This document shows positions 18,660-26,796 of a DNA stretch of 64,000 nucleotides, in pieces. The stretch's first letter is position 1; each line of letters opens with the position of its first letter. Under the pieces are notes generated by a model, which did not search any database, was not told where the DNA came from, and saw only the letters and a list, made by a program, of their open reading frames with translations. The position numbers were made by a program, and so were the translations under genes. This stretch comes from a virus. The DNA lies in IMG/VR virus record IMGVR_UViG_3300028392_000041, positions 1 through 64,000 of that record. One strand, written 5' to 3'.

Positions 18660-18667
18660 TATTTATT
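18660..18667 (-). promoter_or_regulatory. Late promoter-like box AATAAATA
   Basis: On the minus strand AATAAATA lies 26 bases upstream of the fibre ATG at 18634, with an AGGAA ribosome binding site between. It overlaps the end of the halogenase gene and would allow separate late expression of the fibre. Confidence 0.45.
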
Positions 18668-19787
18668 ATTTAGTGTATCCAATGCCAGCTGCAATGGCAT
18701 TCCAGCTTTTATCTGGAAATAGGTTAAAACTGTACTGTACATCATTTTCGTTTATTCTATTTAATAATTTTTCTGGCATATAATTATTAAGTTGAAAATC
18801 CTTCCAGAACCCTGTGTCAGCTCTTTGACTGAGGTAGTGAAAGTACAAAAATGATAAAATATCTTCATTCAACTCTTTTACATCATTGTTTACTTTTTCT
18901 GGATTATCTCTATTCTGCACAAATAATTTAAGTGCCATAATCTGAATCCAGATTGATGTTGCTTCCAATGGTTCAATAAATCCTGAAGATAATCCAACTG
19001 CCATACAGTTGTTCACCCAAACCTGTTTATATGCGCCAGCACTAAAATTAAAAGTTCTTGGTGAAACAAAATCGTGTCCAAGATAATCTCTAATTTCTTC
19101 TGCAGCTTCCTCATCTGTTGTCATTGTTGAATCGAAAACATATCCACACCCATAACGACCTTGAACTGGAATCTTCCAGATCCAGCCATATTTCATTGCA
19201 ACAGATTCTGTATAGTCAGGAGAATTATCATTTGGTAGAAAGAAAGGTATGGCACGATTACATGGCATAGGATATTCTTCCCAATCAGACTTATATATTT
19301 CTCCAATTAACAGTCGTTTAAATCCCGAACAATCAAAAAAGAAATCGCCTGATACTGGACCAGCTGGTGTTACAAGACTGGTTATATCTTTATTATCTAG
19401 TAGTACCTTTATTACTTCATTATTAATTATTGTAACACCACGAGATACTGCTACATCTTGTAAATATTTTGCCAATAAAGAAGCATCAAAGTGTAAAGCA
19501 TATTTGTTATCCCAGAAATTATGAAAGTAATGTTCACCATCACCATTCCAGTTTGTAAACTTAATTCCTGTTTTTAATGTTGCTTTACAGTTTGAAACTA
19601 ATTCTAATTCGGTAATACCAACCTCTTCAAGATACTCCATAAAAGCAGGAGTAGTTCCTTCACCAGCACCAAGAATACCAATTTCTGAACTTGCGACTAT
19701 CGTAACTTCATCATCTGGAAAGTTTTTGTTTAAATACAATGCTGTCAACCAACCAGCAGTTCCGCCACCGAGAATGACATATTTCAT
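18666..19787 (-). CDS. Flavin-dependent halogenase (tryptophan halogenase family)
   Basis: The family uses reduced FAD, oxygen and halide to halogenate an aromatic substrate. The FAD motif GGGTAGW (residues 7-13), the halogenase signature WIWKIP (202-207), the catalytic-type lysine K72 in LKTGIKF (equivalent to PrnA K79) and the SGFIEPLEATS block with E275 are all present. The residue after that glutamate is Ala276, where PrnA and RebH have Ser. At 373 residues it is shorter than PrnA (538). It overlaps the adjacent oxygenase gene by 4 bases. Halogenases of this family are known from cyanophages. The substrate is unknown; the island context suggests a protein or peptide, by inference. Confidence 0.88.
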   Translation of the reverse strand: MKYVILGGGTAGWLTALYLNKNFPDDEVTIVASSEIGILGAGEGTTPAFMEYLEEVGITELELVSNCKATLKTGIKFTNWNGDGEHYFHNFWDNKYALHFDASLLAKYLQDVAVSRGVTIINNEVIKVLLDNKDITSLVTPAGPVSGDFFFDCSGFKRLLIGEIYKSDWEEYPMPCNRAIPFFLPNDNSPDYTESVAMKYGWIWKIPVQGRYGCGYVFDSTMTTDEEAAEEIRDYLGHDFVSPRTFNFSAGAYKQVWVNNCMAVGLSSGFIEPLEATSIWIQIMALKLFVQNRDNPEKVNNDVKELNEDILSFLYFHYLSQRADTGFWKDFQLNNYMPEKLLNRINENDVQYSFNLFPDKSWNAIAAGIGYTK

Positions 19788-20311
19788 TTAAAGTGTGTAG
19801 AAATTGCTATCGACAATCTCATCTCTTGACTTAAATTTGATTCAACAGAATGAACAATATATCCTGGAAAAATTAATAGCATTCCTGGAACTGGAGTAAT
19901 TTTATGGTAAGGTCTATAAGACTGCCATGTTACATCTGTTCTTGCTTGTGGGTCTTGCCATAATATAGATCCTCTTGGATCATGTAGTAAAATATCACCA
20001 GAGTTTTCTGGAACTTTAACATAGTAAACAACAGCCAACATACACTCAGGGTGATGATGTGGAGAATTATTTCCTCCTGGCATCGTAGGATTTTGTCTAG
20101 CAGATAGCGTAAAATATTTTGAAAGTTTACATTCTTCTGCAACTGATTCAATGTATGGTAAAACAATATCTTTTAACTTTGGCGCAATATGAAAATAATC
20201 AGAACCCTGTGTATAGTGTGGTGCCAGCGCAAGCAATTCCTGATTCAACATACCAGAATCAGATATCACTGTTTGCCAAACAGGAGTTGTAAATAAAGTT
20301 TCTTTATTCAT
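19784..20311 (-). CDS. 2OG-Fe(II) oxygenase-like protein 1
   Basis: This 175-residue protein matches the phage 2OG-Fe(II) oxygenase family that hydroxylates or otherwise oxidises substrates with 2-oxoglutarate. Likely iron ligands are in HHHPE (H85-H87) and H154 (VHSVE); R165 (RLSIA) would bind 2-oxoglutarate. The conserved GDILLHDPRG is at 105-114. I chose the ATG at 20311 over a TTG at 20362: it overlaps the upstream stop as ATGAATAA and gives the same N-terminal pattern (LFTTPVW) as the paralogue (MFGTPLW). It is a near neighbour and paralogue of 20304-20840, and overlaps the halogenase gene. Confidence 0.8.
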   Translation of the reverse strand: MNKETLFTTPVWQTVISDSGMLNQELLALAPHYTQGSDYFHIAPKLKDIVLPYIESVAEECKLSKYFTLSARQNPTMPGGNNSPHHHPECMLAVVYYVKVPENSGDILLHDPRGSILWQDPQARTDVTWQSYRPYHKITPVPGMLLIFPGYIVHSVESNLSQEMRLSIAISTHFK

Positions 20312-20840
20312 AAATCGACATGGCAATTGATAATCTAAGAGTTCCGCTAAAATTTGGCTCAACTGAGTGTATCAAATAACTTGGAAATAAAATAAGCATC
20401 CCAGGTTTGGGTGTTATTCTATGATATATTCTTTGAGTTTTTCCAGTATCTTCTGTTCTGGCGTTTAAATCTGGCCAATCAGTTCCACCTCTTGGATCAT
20501 GCAGCAAAATATCTCCACAATTTGATTCTGCTTTAACATAATAAATACCAACCAATTTATGCCCATGATGGTAGTGTGGTGTATCTAATTCGTTTGGAAA
20601 TAATGGTCTTTGTGTTCCATGTATTCCTTTAGGTTTATTTCTCCAATTATACTGAACAGAAATTTCGTCACATATTTCTTTCATTTTGTATTTTAATTTT
20701 TTAATATTATCACCAGCAAGATCGAAATAATTTCCGCTGGTAAATAACATACCTTCTCGTTCAAGAGCAGTATTATCGAGTAAACCTTTTAAATCAAGAA
20801 CCCATAAAGGAGTTCCAAACATTATATTATTCTGCAGCAT
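20304..20840 (-). CDS. 2OG-Fe(II) oxygenase-like protein 2
   Basis: The 178-residue protein is a paralogue of the adjacent oxygenase. It has HYHHGH (residues 89-94) as the probable iron-binding segment, GDILLHDPRGG (109-119), the distal His158 (IHSVE) and R169 (RLSIA) for 2-oxoglutarate. Tandem duplication of this kind of gene is seen in some cyanophages. The start overlaps the upstream gene by 14 bases; an internal ATG at 20822 is an alternative. Its substrate is unknown. The two paralogues differ most before residue 85, which may reflect different targets. Confidence 0.8.
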   Translation of the reverse strand: MLQNNIMFGTPLWVLDLKGLLDNTALEREGMLFTSGNYFDLAGDNIKKLKYKMKEICDEISVQYNWRNKPKGIHGTQRPLFPNELDTPHYHHGHKLVGIYYVKAESNCGDILLHDPRGGTDWPDLNARTEDTGKTQRIYHRITPKPGMLILFPSYLIHSVEPNFSGTLRLSIAMSIYE

Positions 20841-21519
20841 TACTTTTTTTAATCAGTTCCTGTAAATTATCAATCGCCCAATAATGATTTTCTTCAATTT
20901 CATAAATTAATTCTGAGATTGCAAAACAAACATTATATGTTTTTACTTTAGGATTAATCTTATCTATAATGTCAATGTTAGCCACTACCATTAATGGTCT
21001 TTCGCAATCCATAGAAGAAATAACTTTGGGATCTTTTATGTATTCAATTGCTAAGTTATTTACTTTATCAAGAGCTAATAATTTTTGCTCTAATACCTGT
21101 AATGGTTCGCTCTTTATAATTACCAATTCGGGTGGCATTTCATGTAGGATTACAAAATCCATATTTGGTGGACGAACAAAATAAATAAGTTTTCCACGAT
21201 TATATAGAGGACTATGTCCAGCAATTAATGATCCAGAATTTTCCATGTCTGGACATGGACAATTAAATAAATGCTCAAAGGGTAATTGTTTATATGAGTC
21301 TCCATCAATAATTCTGTTTGGAACTAAAAATGCTATCTCTACAGGTTCTTCTTCTGTTCCACGATCACCTTTTACAATGTAATCCAAAAATACACAATCT
21401 TTGTCTTCAACTTGACTTAACACATACTCTGGTGGATCGAGCACCTCAAGAGAAATGACGCATTCTAATTCTTTGGCTGCATCAATAAATTTTTGTAAAT
21501 TTGGGGTAATTGTTGCCAT
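20827..21519 (-). CDS. Unknown protein of the enzyme island
   Basis: I do not recognise this 230-residue protein. It has no signal peptide or membrane segment. The N-terminal half is mixed alpha/beta (residues 20-120, with LFNCPCPDMENSG and an LIAGHSPLYNRGK stretch); the C-terminal half looks helical (LQVLEQKLLALDKVNNLAIEY, ISELIYEIEENHYW). It lies 1 base downstream of the SPASM radical SAM gene and overlaps the oxygenase that follows, so it is surely part of the same operon. A substrate-recognition or partner role for the radical SAM enzyme would fit but is a guess. Confidence 0.75.
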   Translation of the reverse strand: MATITPNLQKFIDAAKELECVISLEVLDPPEYVLSQVEDKDCVFLDYIVKGDRGTEEEPVEIAFLVPNRIIDGDSYKQLPFEHLFNCPCPDMENSGSLIAGHSPLYNRGKLIYFVRPPNMDFVILHEMPPELVIIKSEPLQVLEQKLLALDKVNNLAIEYIKDPKVISSMDCERPLMVVANIDIIDKINPKVKTYNVCFAISELIYEIEENHYWAIDNLQELIKKSNAAE

Positions 21520-21520
21520 C

Positions 21521-22969
21521 TTATGCCTCTACTTTTGATTGTCCGTATACCTGAACATCATCAATTTGAGTAACAATCTCGCTCACCACTTTAATAGGTA
21601 TAACTTTCTTTTTTGTTTTTTCTTTATGCTCGAACTGTGTTCCCCAAATATCTTGTCGTTCCAATGGAAGAACATCATTTTTAATTAGAACAGGAACATA
21701 ACCTCTAGTCATCTTTTCAAACCCTAATGCAAATAAAGCAATATTATCTGAGTATGCATTGTCGCAAGAAACTTCCCATAGTTCTCCATCAAGGAACATA
21801 CAAGAACCTTTACAAATATGTAGGACTGGACATGCTGAACATTCTTTACGATTTCTCCAATGTGTTGCAGTTTTAACAGCTACATTATCATAATCTTCTA
21901 AAGTTCCAGATAAATGACTTTCTCCATTCATACCAGTTTCAACTGGAGAAACATTTTGACAAGTCATAACATTACCACGAAGATCAATGGCTAATGTGTT
22001 TTCTTCATCCATTCCACACTTCTGACCAACAAATTTTGCGTTTCTGTGAGTAAGAACTGATGTAACAAACTGATCAACTTTTGTCGTAATCATTGTAAAA
22101 CCAATATTACCATTATTAGAGTAAATATCATTAAATGATAATTTTCTAAAATCAAAATGTTCTTGTTTTGTGTTTAATGAACTTTGGGCACCATCTGCGT
22201 CATACGCATCAACAATAGTGCCTTCGCCAAGAACAATATTTTCGTCGCCAGTAAAATTAATAAACCAATTATGTATATCTTTACGACTTTGATTTTTTGC
22301 ATTAAGCATAGAGTTAAAACTCATGCGTCCCTGTTTTTTCATAATACGATAAAAATCAAGAACTATTTTTTTCTGTTCTGGATCTTCAAATGGATCTGGA
22401 CCACGAACTGATTGTCCTGGACCATCATGACTTATGGCTACCGAAAATCCCATGTAGTACAGCCATTGACAAATTTCTTTGGTTAAAATAGAACCATTAG
22501 TTATAACACTGAATTTTGGTTCAACTTTCCAATCAGAAAATCTTTCGCGAAGTGCTTCAGCCAATGGTTTTAATGTTTTCCAATAAACAAAAGGTTCGCC
22601 ACCCCAAAATTCAATTTTAAGACCAGCTTGTTCAGAGAAATTTAAAACATCAAGTTTTTCTAAAAAAGCGTCAATATCTTTTTTAGATGTTTCTGGTGCT
22701 CTTTCCACAAATTTTTGCGAACAATAATCGCAAGAATAATTACAAGATAAACCAAGTTGAATCTTCAATAGAGTTATATCTTTAGATTTTTTTATTGGAT
22801 TAGTTTTATCAAATGGCAAAGACTCTTTTCGAGTTTCTGGTTGGCGTTGATCTTCTGGGTATTCTATAACGACACCCTCGTGATTGGTTAAAGTATTAAT
22901 CTCATTGTCGTAGAAGAAAACCTTCTTATCATTATCACCAAGTCGTTCAGCATGAATTTCAAAAATCAT
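21521..22969 (-). CDS. Radical SAM enzyme with SPASM domain (peptide-modifying type)
   Basis: The protein has the radical SAM cluster motif CNYSCDYC (C76, C80, C83), the GGEPF motif (residues 123-127) and a full SPASM cluster pattern: C318-x13-G-x4-C337, then C377-x2-C380-x5-C386-x3-C390-x11-C402. SPASM enzymes usually act on peptides or proteins, making thioether or C-C links or oxidising Cys or Ser. At 482 residues it fits the family. It lies 24 bases downstream of the Cys-rich protein gene, the obvious candidate substrate. It lacks the PqqE-type CxxxCxxC context, so I do not call it PqqE. Confidence 0.9.
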   Translation of the reverse strand: MIFEIHAERLGDNDKKVFFYDNEINTLTNHEGVVIEYPEDQRQPETRKESLPFDKTNPIKKSKDITLLKIQLGLSCNYSCDYCSQKFVERAPETSKKDIDAFLEKLDVLNFSEQAGLKIEFWGGEPFVYWKTLKPLAEALRERFSDWKVEPKFSVITNGSILTKEICQWLYYMGFSVAISHDGPGQSVRGPDPFEDPEQKKIVLDFYRIMKKQGRMSFNSMLNAKNQSRKDIHNWFINFTGDENIVLGEGTIVDAYDADGAQSSLNTKQEHFDFRKLSFNDIYSNNGNIGFTMITTKVDQFVTSVLTHRNAKFVGQKCGMDEENTLAIDLRGNVMTCQNVSPVETGMNGESHLSGTLEDYDNVAVKTATHWRNRKECSACPVLHICKGSCMFLDGELWEVSCDNAYSDNIALFALGFEKMTRGYVPVLIKNDVLPLERQDIWGTQFEHKEKTKKKVIPIKVVSEIVTQIDDVQVYGQSKVEA

Positions 22970-22993
22970 AGTATTCCCAATTTTATAGTTTAA

Positions 22994-23413
22994 TTACCAG
23001 CAAGCACAATCACAAACAAAACAATTACATTGACATTGACACGCACAATTTACCCATTGATCTTGGTTCTGCGTGCAGTTATATGTAGTGGCACAATTTG
23101 TTCCAGGCTGTAAATATGATTGTGTATCACAGTTTGCGCAATTAATCGTATTACAATTTGAACAGTTATTACATTGAGCAGTACCACCTGTTCCTGGAGC
23201 TATTCCAGTTAAACTTTCTGTACAGTTACCATTGTTACAATTACCATCAGCATTGCGTTGGTAATAATTTAACCCATGAAGACTATTATAGTCTGTTGGA
23301 TTACCCTTAGTGTTATCTTTAATCCAGTCGATGCCAGTCTGCGTGGTTGTTCCGCGACCTGTTTCGTTATTAACATCGCTAGTTGCTATTGCTCCAGATG
23401 CTGGTGTTGTCAT
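22994..23413 (-). CDS. Cys-rich virion-type protein, candidate substrate of radical SAM enzymes
   Basis: The 139-residue protein has two parts. Residues 1-55 (TTPASGAIATSDVN-E-GRGTTTQ) resemble the common 'ASGAI-SDVN-ELGR' opening of phage tail proteins. Residues 59-138 hold 17 cysteines and no methionine; 10 of the 17 follow an asparagine. The end is a CxC ladder: Cys at 123, 125, 127, 129, 131, 134, 136 and 138, then a final Trp. It has its own exact late box and lies between a B12-type and a SPASM radical SAM gene. I infer a tail component whose tip is enzymatically cross-linked. Disulfide or metal binding are alternatives. Confidence 0.8.
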   Translation of the reverse strand: MTTPASGAIATSDVNNETGRGTTTQTGIDWIKDNTKGNPTDYNSLHGLNYYQRNADGNCNNGNCTESLTGIAPGTGGTAQCNNCSNCNTINCANCDTQSYLQPGTNCATTYNCTQNQDQWVNCACQCQCNCFVCDCACW

Positions 23414-23444
23414 GACTTTACCTTGATTGCCTTGTATACAGTAC

Positions 23445-23452
23445 TATTTATA
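23445..23452 (-). promoter_or_regulatory. Late promoter, exact TATAAATA, for the Cys-rich gene
   Basis: The minus strand carries the exact T4 late consensus TATAAATA, 32 bases upstream of the ATG at 23413. It overlaps the stop codon of the B12-type radical SAM gene. The other island genes lack such a perfect box, so the Cys-rich protein appears to be made in excess over its enzymes, like a structural protein. Confidence 0.75.
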
Positions 23453-24959
23453 ATGCTCCAACCATAGATTTATATTCTAAAAACTTGTTAGAATTTAAGG
23501 ATGGTATATCATATTTTTTTATAGTTTCTTCTTCTGAGAGAGAGTAAATATCTTCCAAAGATATCCCAGTAGATAGGGCTGCAGGAACATAAAAGCCAGA
23601 TATCTTATTCATTGGGTTTCTGAGATCGTTAAACTTATTGGCTATATCTAAACACATACGATAGTTTAATTTTTGAGTTTTTAAATCCCAACAGTATTTT
23701 AAATCTTCTTGGAAGGTATATCCATAAACCTCTGGATTGATACTAAATTCTGAACCATATTTAGAAAGTGGATCTTCTTTTCCATAATTAAACATCATTA
23801 ATGGATAATATAAAATAGATTGTAATGGGTTATCTTCTTCTAAACTCCAAGACAAGAGTTCATTAAAATATGCAAGATTATCGTATGGGAGACCAAGGAT
23901 AAAGCCAGCTTCCATATTAACTTTATTTTCCCATTTTTCGCGAAGCCAATATAATCTATCTTTTACTTTATTTGGATTTAGTCCTTTACCAATTGCTTTA
24001 GCCGATTCTGGTTGCATTGTTTCTAAACCAAAAAAATTACCAACCAATCCCATATCCGTAAGCAAATCAGCTTGATGTGGATATTTGTTAATTAAATCAA
24101 TCCTAAGATAAGTAGAAAATTTTGGTTTAAATGGTAAGGAAGTAAATAGTTTGTGGAGTATTTCTAATTTATCATTATCATCATTAAATGTATCATCAGT
24201 AAAAAAGTAAGTGTCTGTCCCGTGAATTTCCCAAGTCTTAATTAGTTCATCTCGCACTTGTTCTAAATCGCGAACATATGTGCCTTTCTTTTTACCAGTT
24301 AGAGCATATGAACAAAATTTACATTTAAAAATACAGCCACGACCAAGTTCAATTGGTAATGCTTCACCTTTTAAAATTGGATAGTTCCACCAGCGAGTTG
24401 GAATATTTTTTACATCTGGTTCTGGAAATTTGGTAGAGTCAATAATTCTACCAAAAGAATTTAAAGATTTACCTGCCAAGTAATCGGTCAATGCAACTGT
24501 AGATGTATCAGCGTAACCAAGAACATAATGATCAATGTTACGATCTTTCATAAACCATGGGGTTCTTGCACCACCAAAAATTATTTTTGCTTGACTGTTG
24601 GAACGAACGAATTCAAATAATTGTTCTATTTCAGAATAATTTTCTGTATAATACATATCTTCAACATCATTATTACCTCTTGAATCTGCAACTCGTTCTT
24701 TAAATGTTTGATTTGGTCTCTGTCTTTGCCAAAAGAAAGTAGAAGAAAATCCAATCCAAAGAGTTTCTTTGCCAATATGTTTTTTTAAAACATTTAAAAT
24801 TTCTTCAATCGTAAATTTGTTTATGTAATCTAAAACAAATGTAGAATATCCAGCATCTTCTAAAGCTGATGCGAGTCTATATGGACCAAGAGATCTATAA
24901 ACAGAACAACGATCTTCAGAATTCCATGTTCCGCCAGATAATATAATACAGTTAGACAA
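23448..24959 (-). CDS. B12-binding radical SAM protein
   Basis: The protein begins with a cobalamin-binding-like domain (ILSGGTWNSEDR, GPYRLASALEDAGY) and has the radical SAM motif GCIFKCKFC (C209, C213, C216 from the chosen start), followed by LRIDLIN and GLETMQP segments of the TIM barrel. B12 radical SAM enzymes methylate unactivated carbons or do ring contraction. I chose a TTG at 24959: it overlaps the upstream stop as TTGTCTAA and has GAAGGGA at good spacing. A TTG at 24974 is the alternative. No ATG exists near the start. It lies immediately upstream of the Cys-rich gene. Confidence 0.85.
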   Translation of the reverse strand: MSNCIILSGGTWNSEDRCSVYRSLGPYRLASALEDAGYSTFVLDYINKFTIEEILNVLKKHIGKETLWIGFSSTFFWQRQRPNQTFKERVADSRGNNDVEDMYYTENYSEIEQLFEFVRSNSQAKIIFGGARTPWFMKDRNIDHYVLGYADTSTVALTDYLAGKSLNSFGRIIDSTKFPEPDVKNIPTRWWNYPILKGEALPIELGRGCIFKCKFCSYALTGKKKGTYVRDLEQVRDELIKTWEIHGTDTYFFTDDTFNDDNDKLEILHKLFTSLPFKPKFSTYLRIDLINKYPHQADLLTDMGLVGNFFGLETMQPESAKAIGKGLNPNKVKDRLYWLREKWENKVNMEAGFILGLPYDNLAYFNELLSWSLEEDNPLQSILYYPLMMFNYGKEDPLSKYGSEFSINPEVYGYTFQEDLKYCWDLKTQKLNYRMCLDIANKFNDLRNPMNKISGFYVPAALSTGISLEDIYSLSEEETIKKYDIPSLNSNKFLEYKSMVGAL

Positions 24960-25533
24960 TATATGTCCCTTCAAATACTAAACAAATTCTTGGTATATCG
25001 CTATTGTGAATACTTACTGCATGTGGAATATCTGGAGAGTGTATAACAAGTCTACCTGTTCTTGATTTGATAGTTGTTATTTTAGATTCATCATACTCAT
25101 AATAGTGTGTATTAAATTTACCACCATTAATGAATAGTAGGTTTGCTCCATCTTCTGGCACTTGGTAATAAAAAATTGCAACGAAGTCTGGTTTCTTTGC
25201 TAAATTTTCATTTATATGAGCGTGAACCAAACCCTCACTATTCTTCATCATTTTATTACACCAAGATTTGGTGTAATTTATTCCAGACGCTTTTGGGTTT
25301 GCTATTAAAACTTTTTCAGTTATCCAGTCTACTAATTTACCTGCTCCTGGCATATTAACAATATCAGACCAGTCGTTTCCAACTGAAGTCAAAACATTTC
25401 CCTGTGCTGAGTCGTATTTAGAACCTTGTTCTCTGTTTATAACTTGTGGGAGTTCTAGTAATAGATTTATACTAGCAGATAATAATGAATTTTGATACAA
25501 CGATGTATCATCACATTGAATAATGTGTAACAT
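24952..25533 (-). CDS. 2OG-Fe(II) oxygenase-like protein 3 (divergent)
   Basis: The 193-residue protein shows a probable HxH iron site (H104 and H106 in LVHAHINEN), a distal H171 (IPHAVS) and R182 (PRICLVF), the layout of a double-stranded beta-helix 2OG oxygenase. It lacks the LLHDPRG signature of the other two in the island, so it is a separate branch. It is the first island gene in transcription order, 18 bases downstream of an S74 fibre gene, and overlaps the radical SAM gene that follows. The substrate is unknown; a sidechain oxidation of the Cys-rich protein is one possibility. Confidence 0.7.
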   Translation of the reverse strand: MLHIIQCDDTSLYQNSLLSASINLLLELPQVINREQGSKYDSAQGNVLTSVGNDWSDIVNMPGAGKLVDWITEKVLIANPKASGINYTKSWCNKMMKNSEGLVHAHINENLAKKPDFVAIFYYQVPEDGANLLFINGGKFNTHYYEYDESKITTIKSRTGRLVIHSPDIPHAVSIHNSDIPRICLVFEGTYIV

Positions 25534-25551
25534 AATATAAACCTCAAAAGA

Positions 25552-26796
25552 TTATTTTAATGCTTGAATCTCTGCTCTCAGTTCTTTAATTGCTTCAATA
25601 ACCAATGGCATCATACGAGCATAATCAACTGTTAAATACTGCGCATCAATCGGAGCTGGACCAACAATTTCTGGTAGTACTGATTCAACTGACTGAGCAG
25701 AAACACCAACTTCTTTCTTAACAGTATATCCTAAATCTTGAGCAGTTTGATTGGCTTCAAAATAGAACCCTTCCAATGAACAGAGTTTGTCCAAAGCATT
25801 TTCAATTTTACCAAGTTTATTTTTTAAGCGATCGTCAGAATAATAACCAGTAATGTTGCCAGTTGCAGTTATATTTCCAGTAACAGCAATTCCATTTGCT
25901 GTAATAGAACCACTTGCAGACAATGATGTTGTATTAATACTACCATTAGCATATAATCCGCCAGTAATAGAAGCTGTTCCAGCTACAGTAGCATTGCCAG
26001 ATAAAACTAATGATGTAATAGAAATTCCTGATGATGCTGGAAGATCAACAGAAATATTTCCACCAACACCACTACCATTAGTAATAACAATACCATTACC
26101 ATTGGTAACAATTGATCGTTGAATAACAGAACCAGCACCAAGACGAACATAGATTCCAGTTGCTGAGTTTGCTGCAGCAATACCTGTTAATTCGTTTGAG
26201 AATGGTTGAACATCAGAACCAAGCTGAAGCCCAAGGTTAGAACGAGCAGCAGAAGCAGTCGCTGAGCCAGTTCCACCATCGGCAATTGCCAAAGCAGTTG
26301 TAAGACCAGAAATTGTTCCGCCAGTAATAGCAACAGCACTTGCTGCCTGTGTTGCGATAGTCCCTAATCCAAGGTTAGAACGAGCAGAAGAAGCAGAAGA
26401 TCCGCCTGTTCCACCATTATTAATAGCAACTGTGCCCGAAACATTGGTTGCGTTTCCACTTAAAGTTCCAGTTACATTACCTGTAACATTACCAGTTAAA
26501 TTCGCAATTACTGTAGTAGCACGAACTGTTCCAGCAAAAAGATCTCCATTAGAATCGCGAAGAGCAATAGTATTTGCCGTTGCTGCAGAGTCAGAACTAT
26601 ATCCATCCAACAAGTCAGCATCTAAACCAGAACCAGTTCCATCAACAGTTTTCAATTTGGTAAGAACATCAGCTGCAGTGTAGGAAGCTGATGGCAAAGC
26701 AAGATTTAACTGTGTATTGATATTATTAAAGTTATCGTCGACCTCTTGGTTTGAGAGAGGACTTCCTTTAATAGTGCGTAGCGTAATTGATGCCAT
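25552..26796 (-). CDS. Tail fibre with S74 chaperone tail
   Basis: The 414-residue protein has an adaptor (MASITLRTIKGSPLSNQEVDDNFNN), a repeat shaft with LDADLLDGYSSDSA and two copies of an 'IADGGTGSATASAARSNLGL'-type unit, and an S74 chaperone from about residue 318 (YYSDDRLKNKLGKI) ending in KELRAEIQAL. The 'LDADLLDG' motif is common in phage fibres. It lies upstream of the enzyme island. The start overlaps the previous stop as TAATG. Confidence 0.85.
   Translation of the reverse strand: MASITLRTIKGSPLSNQEVDDNFNNINTQLNLALPSASYTAADVLTKLKTVDGTGSGLDADLLDGYSSDSAATANTIALRDSNGDLFAGTVRATTVIANLTGNVTGNVTGTLSGNATNVSGTVAINNGGTGGSSASSARSNLGLGTIATQAASAVAITGGTISGLTTALAIADGGTGSATASAARSNLGLQLGSDVQPFSNELTGIAAANSATGIYVRLGAGSVIQRSIVTNGNGIVITNGSGVGGNISVDLPASSGISITSLVLSGNATVAGTASITGGLYANGSINTTSLSASGSITANGIAVTGNITATGNITGYYSDDRLKNKLGKIENALDKLCSLEGFYFEANQTAQDLGYTVKKEVGVSAQSVESVLPEIVGPAPIDAQYLTVDYARMMPLVIEAIKELRAEIQALK

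Noticed and set aside
20312-20362. Longer start (TTG at 20362) for oxygenase-like protein 1
   Set aside because: It adds 17 residues without family similarity and overlaps the previous gene by 59 bases; ATG at 20311 gives the usual short overlap.
21521-22969. SPASM radical SAM enzyme as the PqqE partner of the PqqA-like peptide
   Set aside because: Both are SPASM-linked in principle, but the genes are 31 kb apart and the CNYSCDYC context and length do not look like PqqE; the Cys-rich gene next door is a better match.
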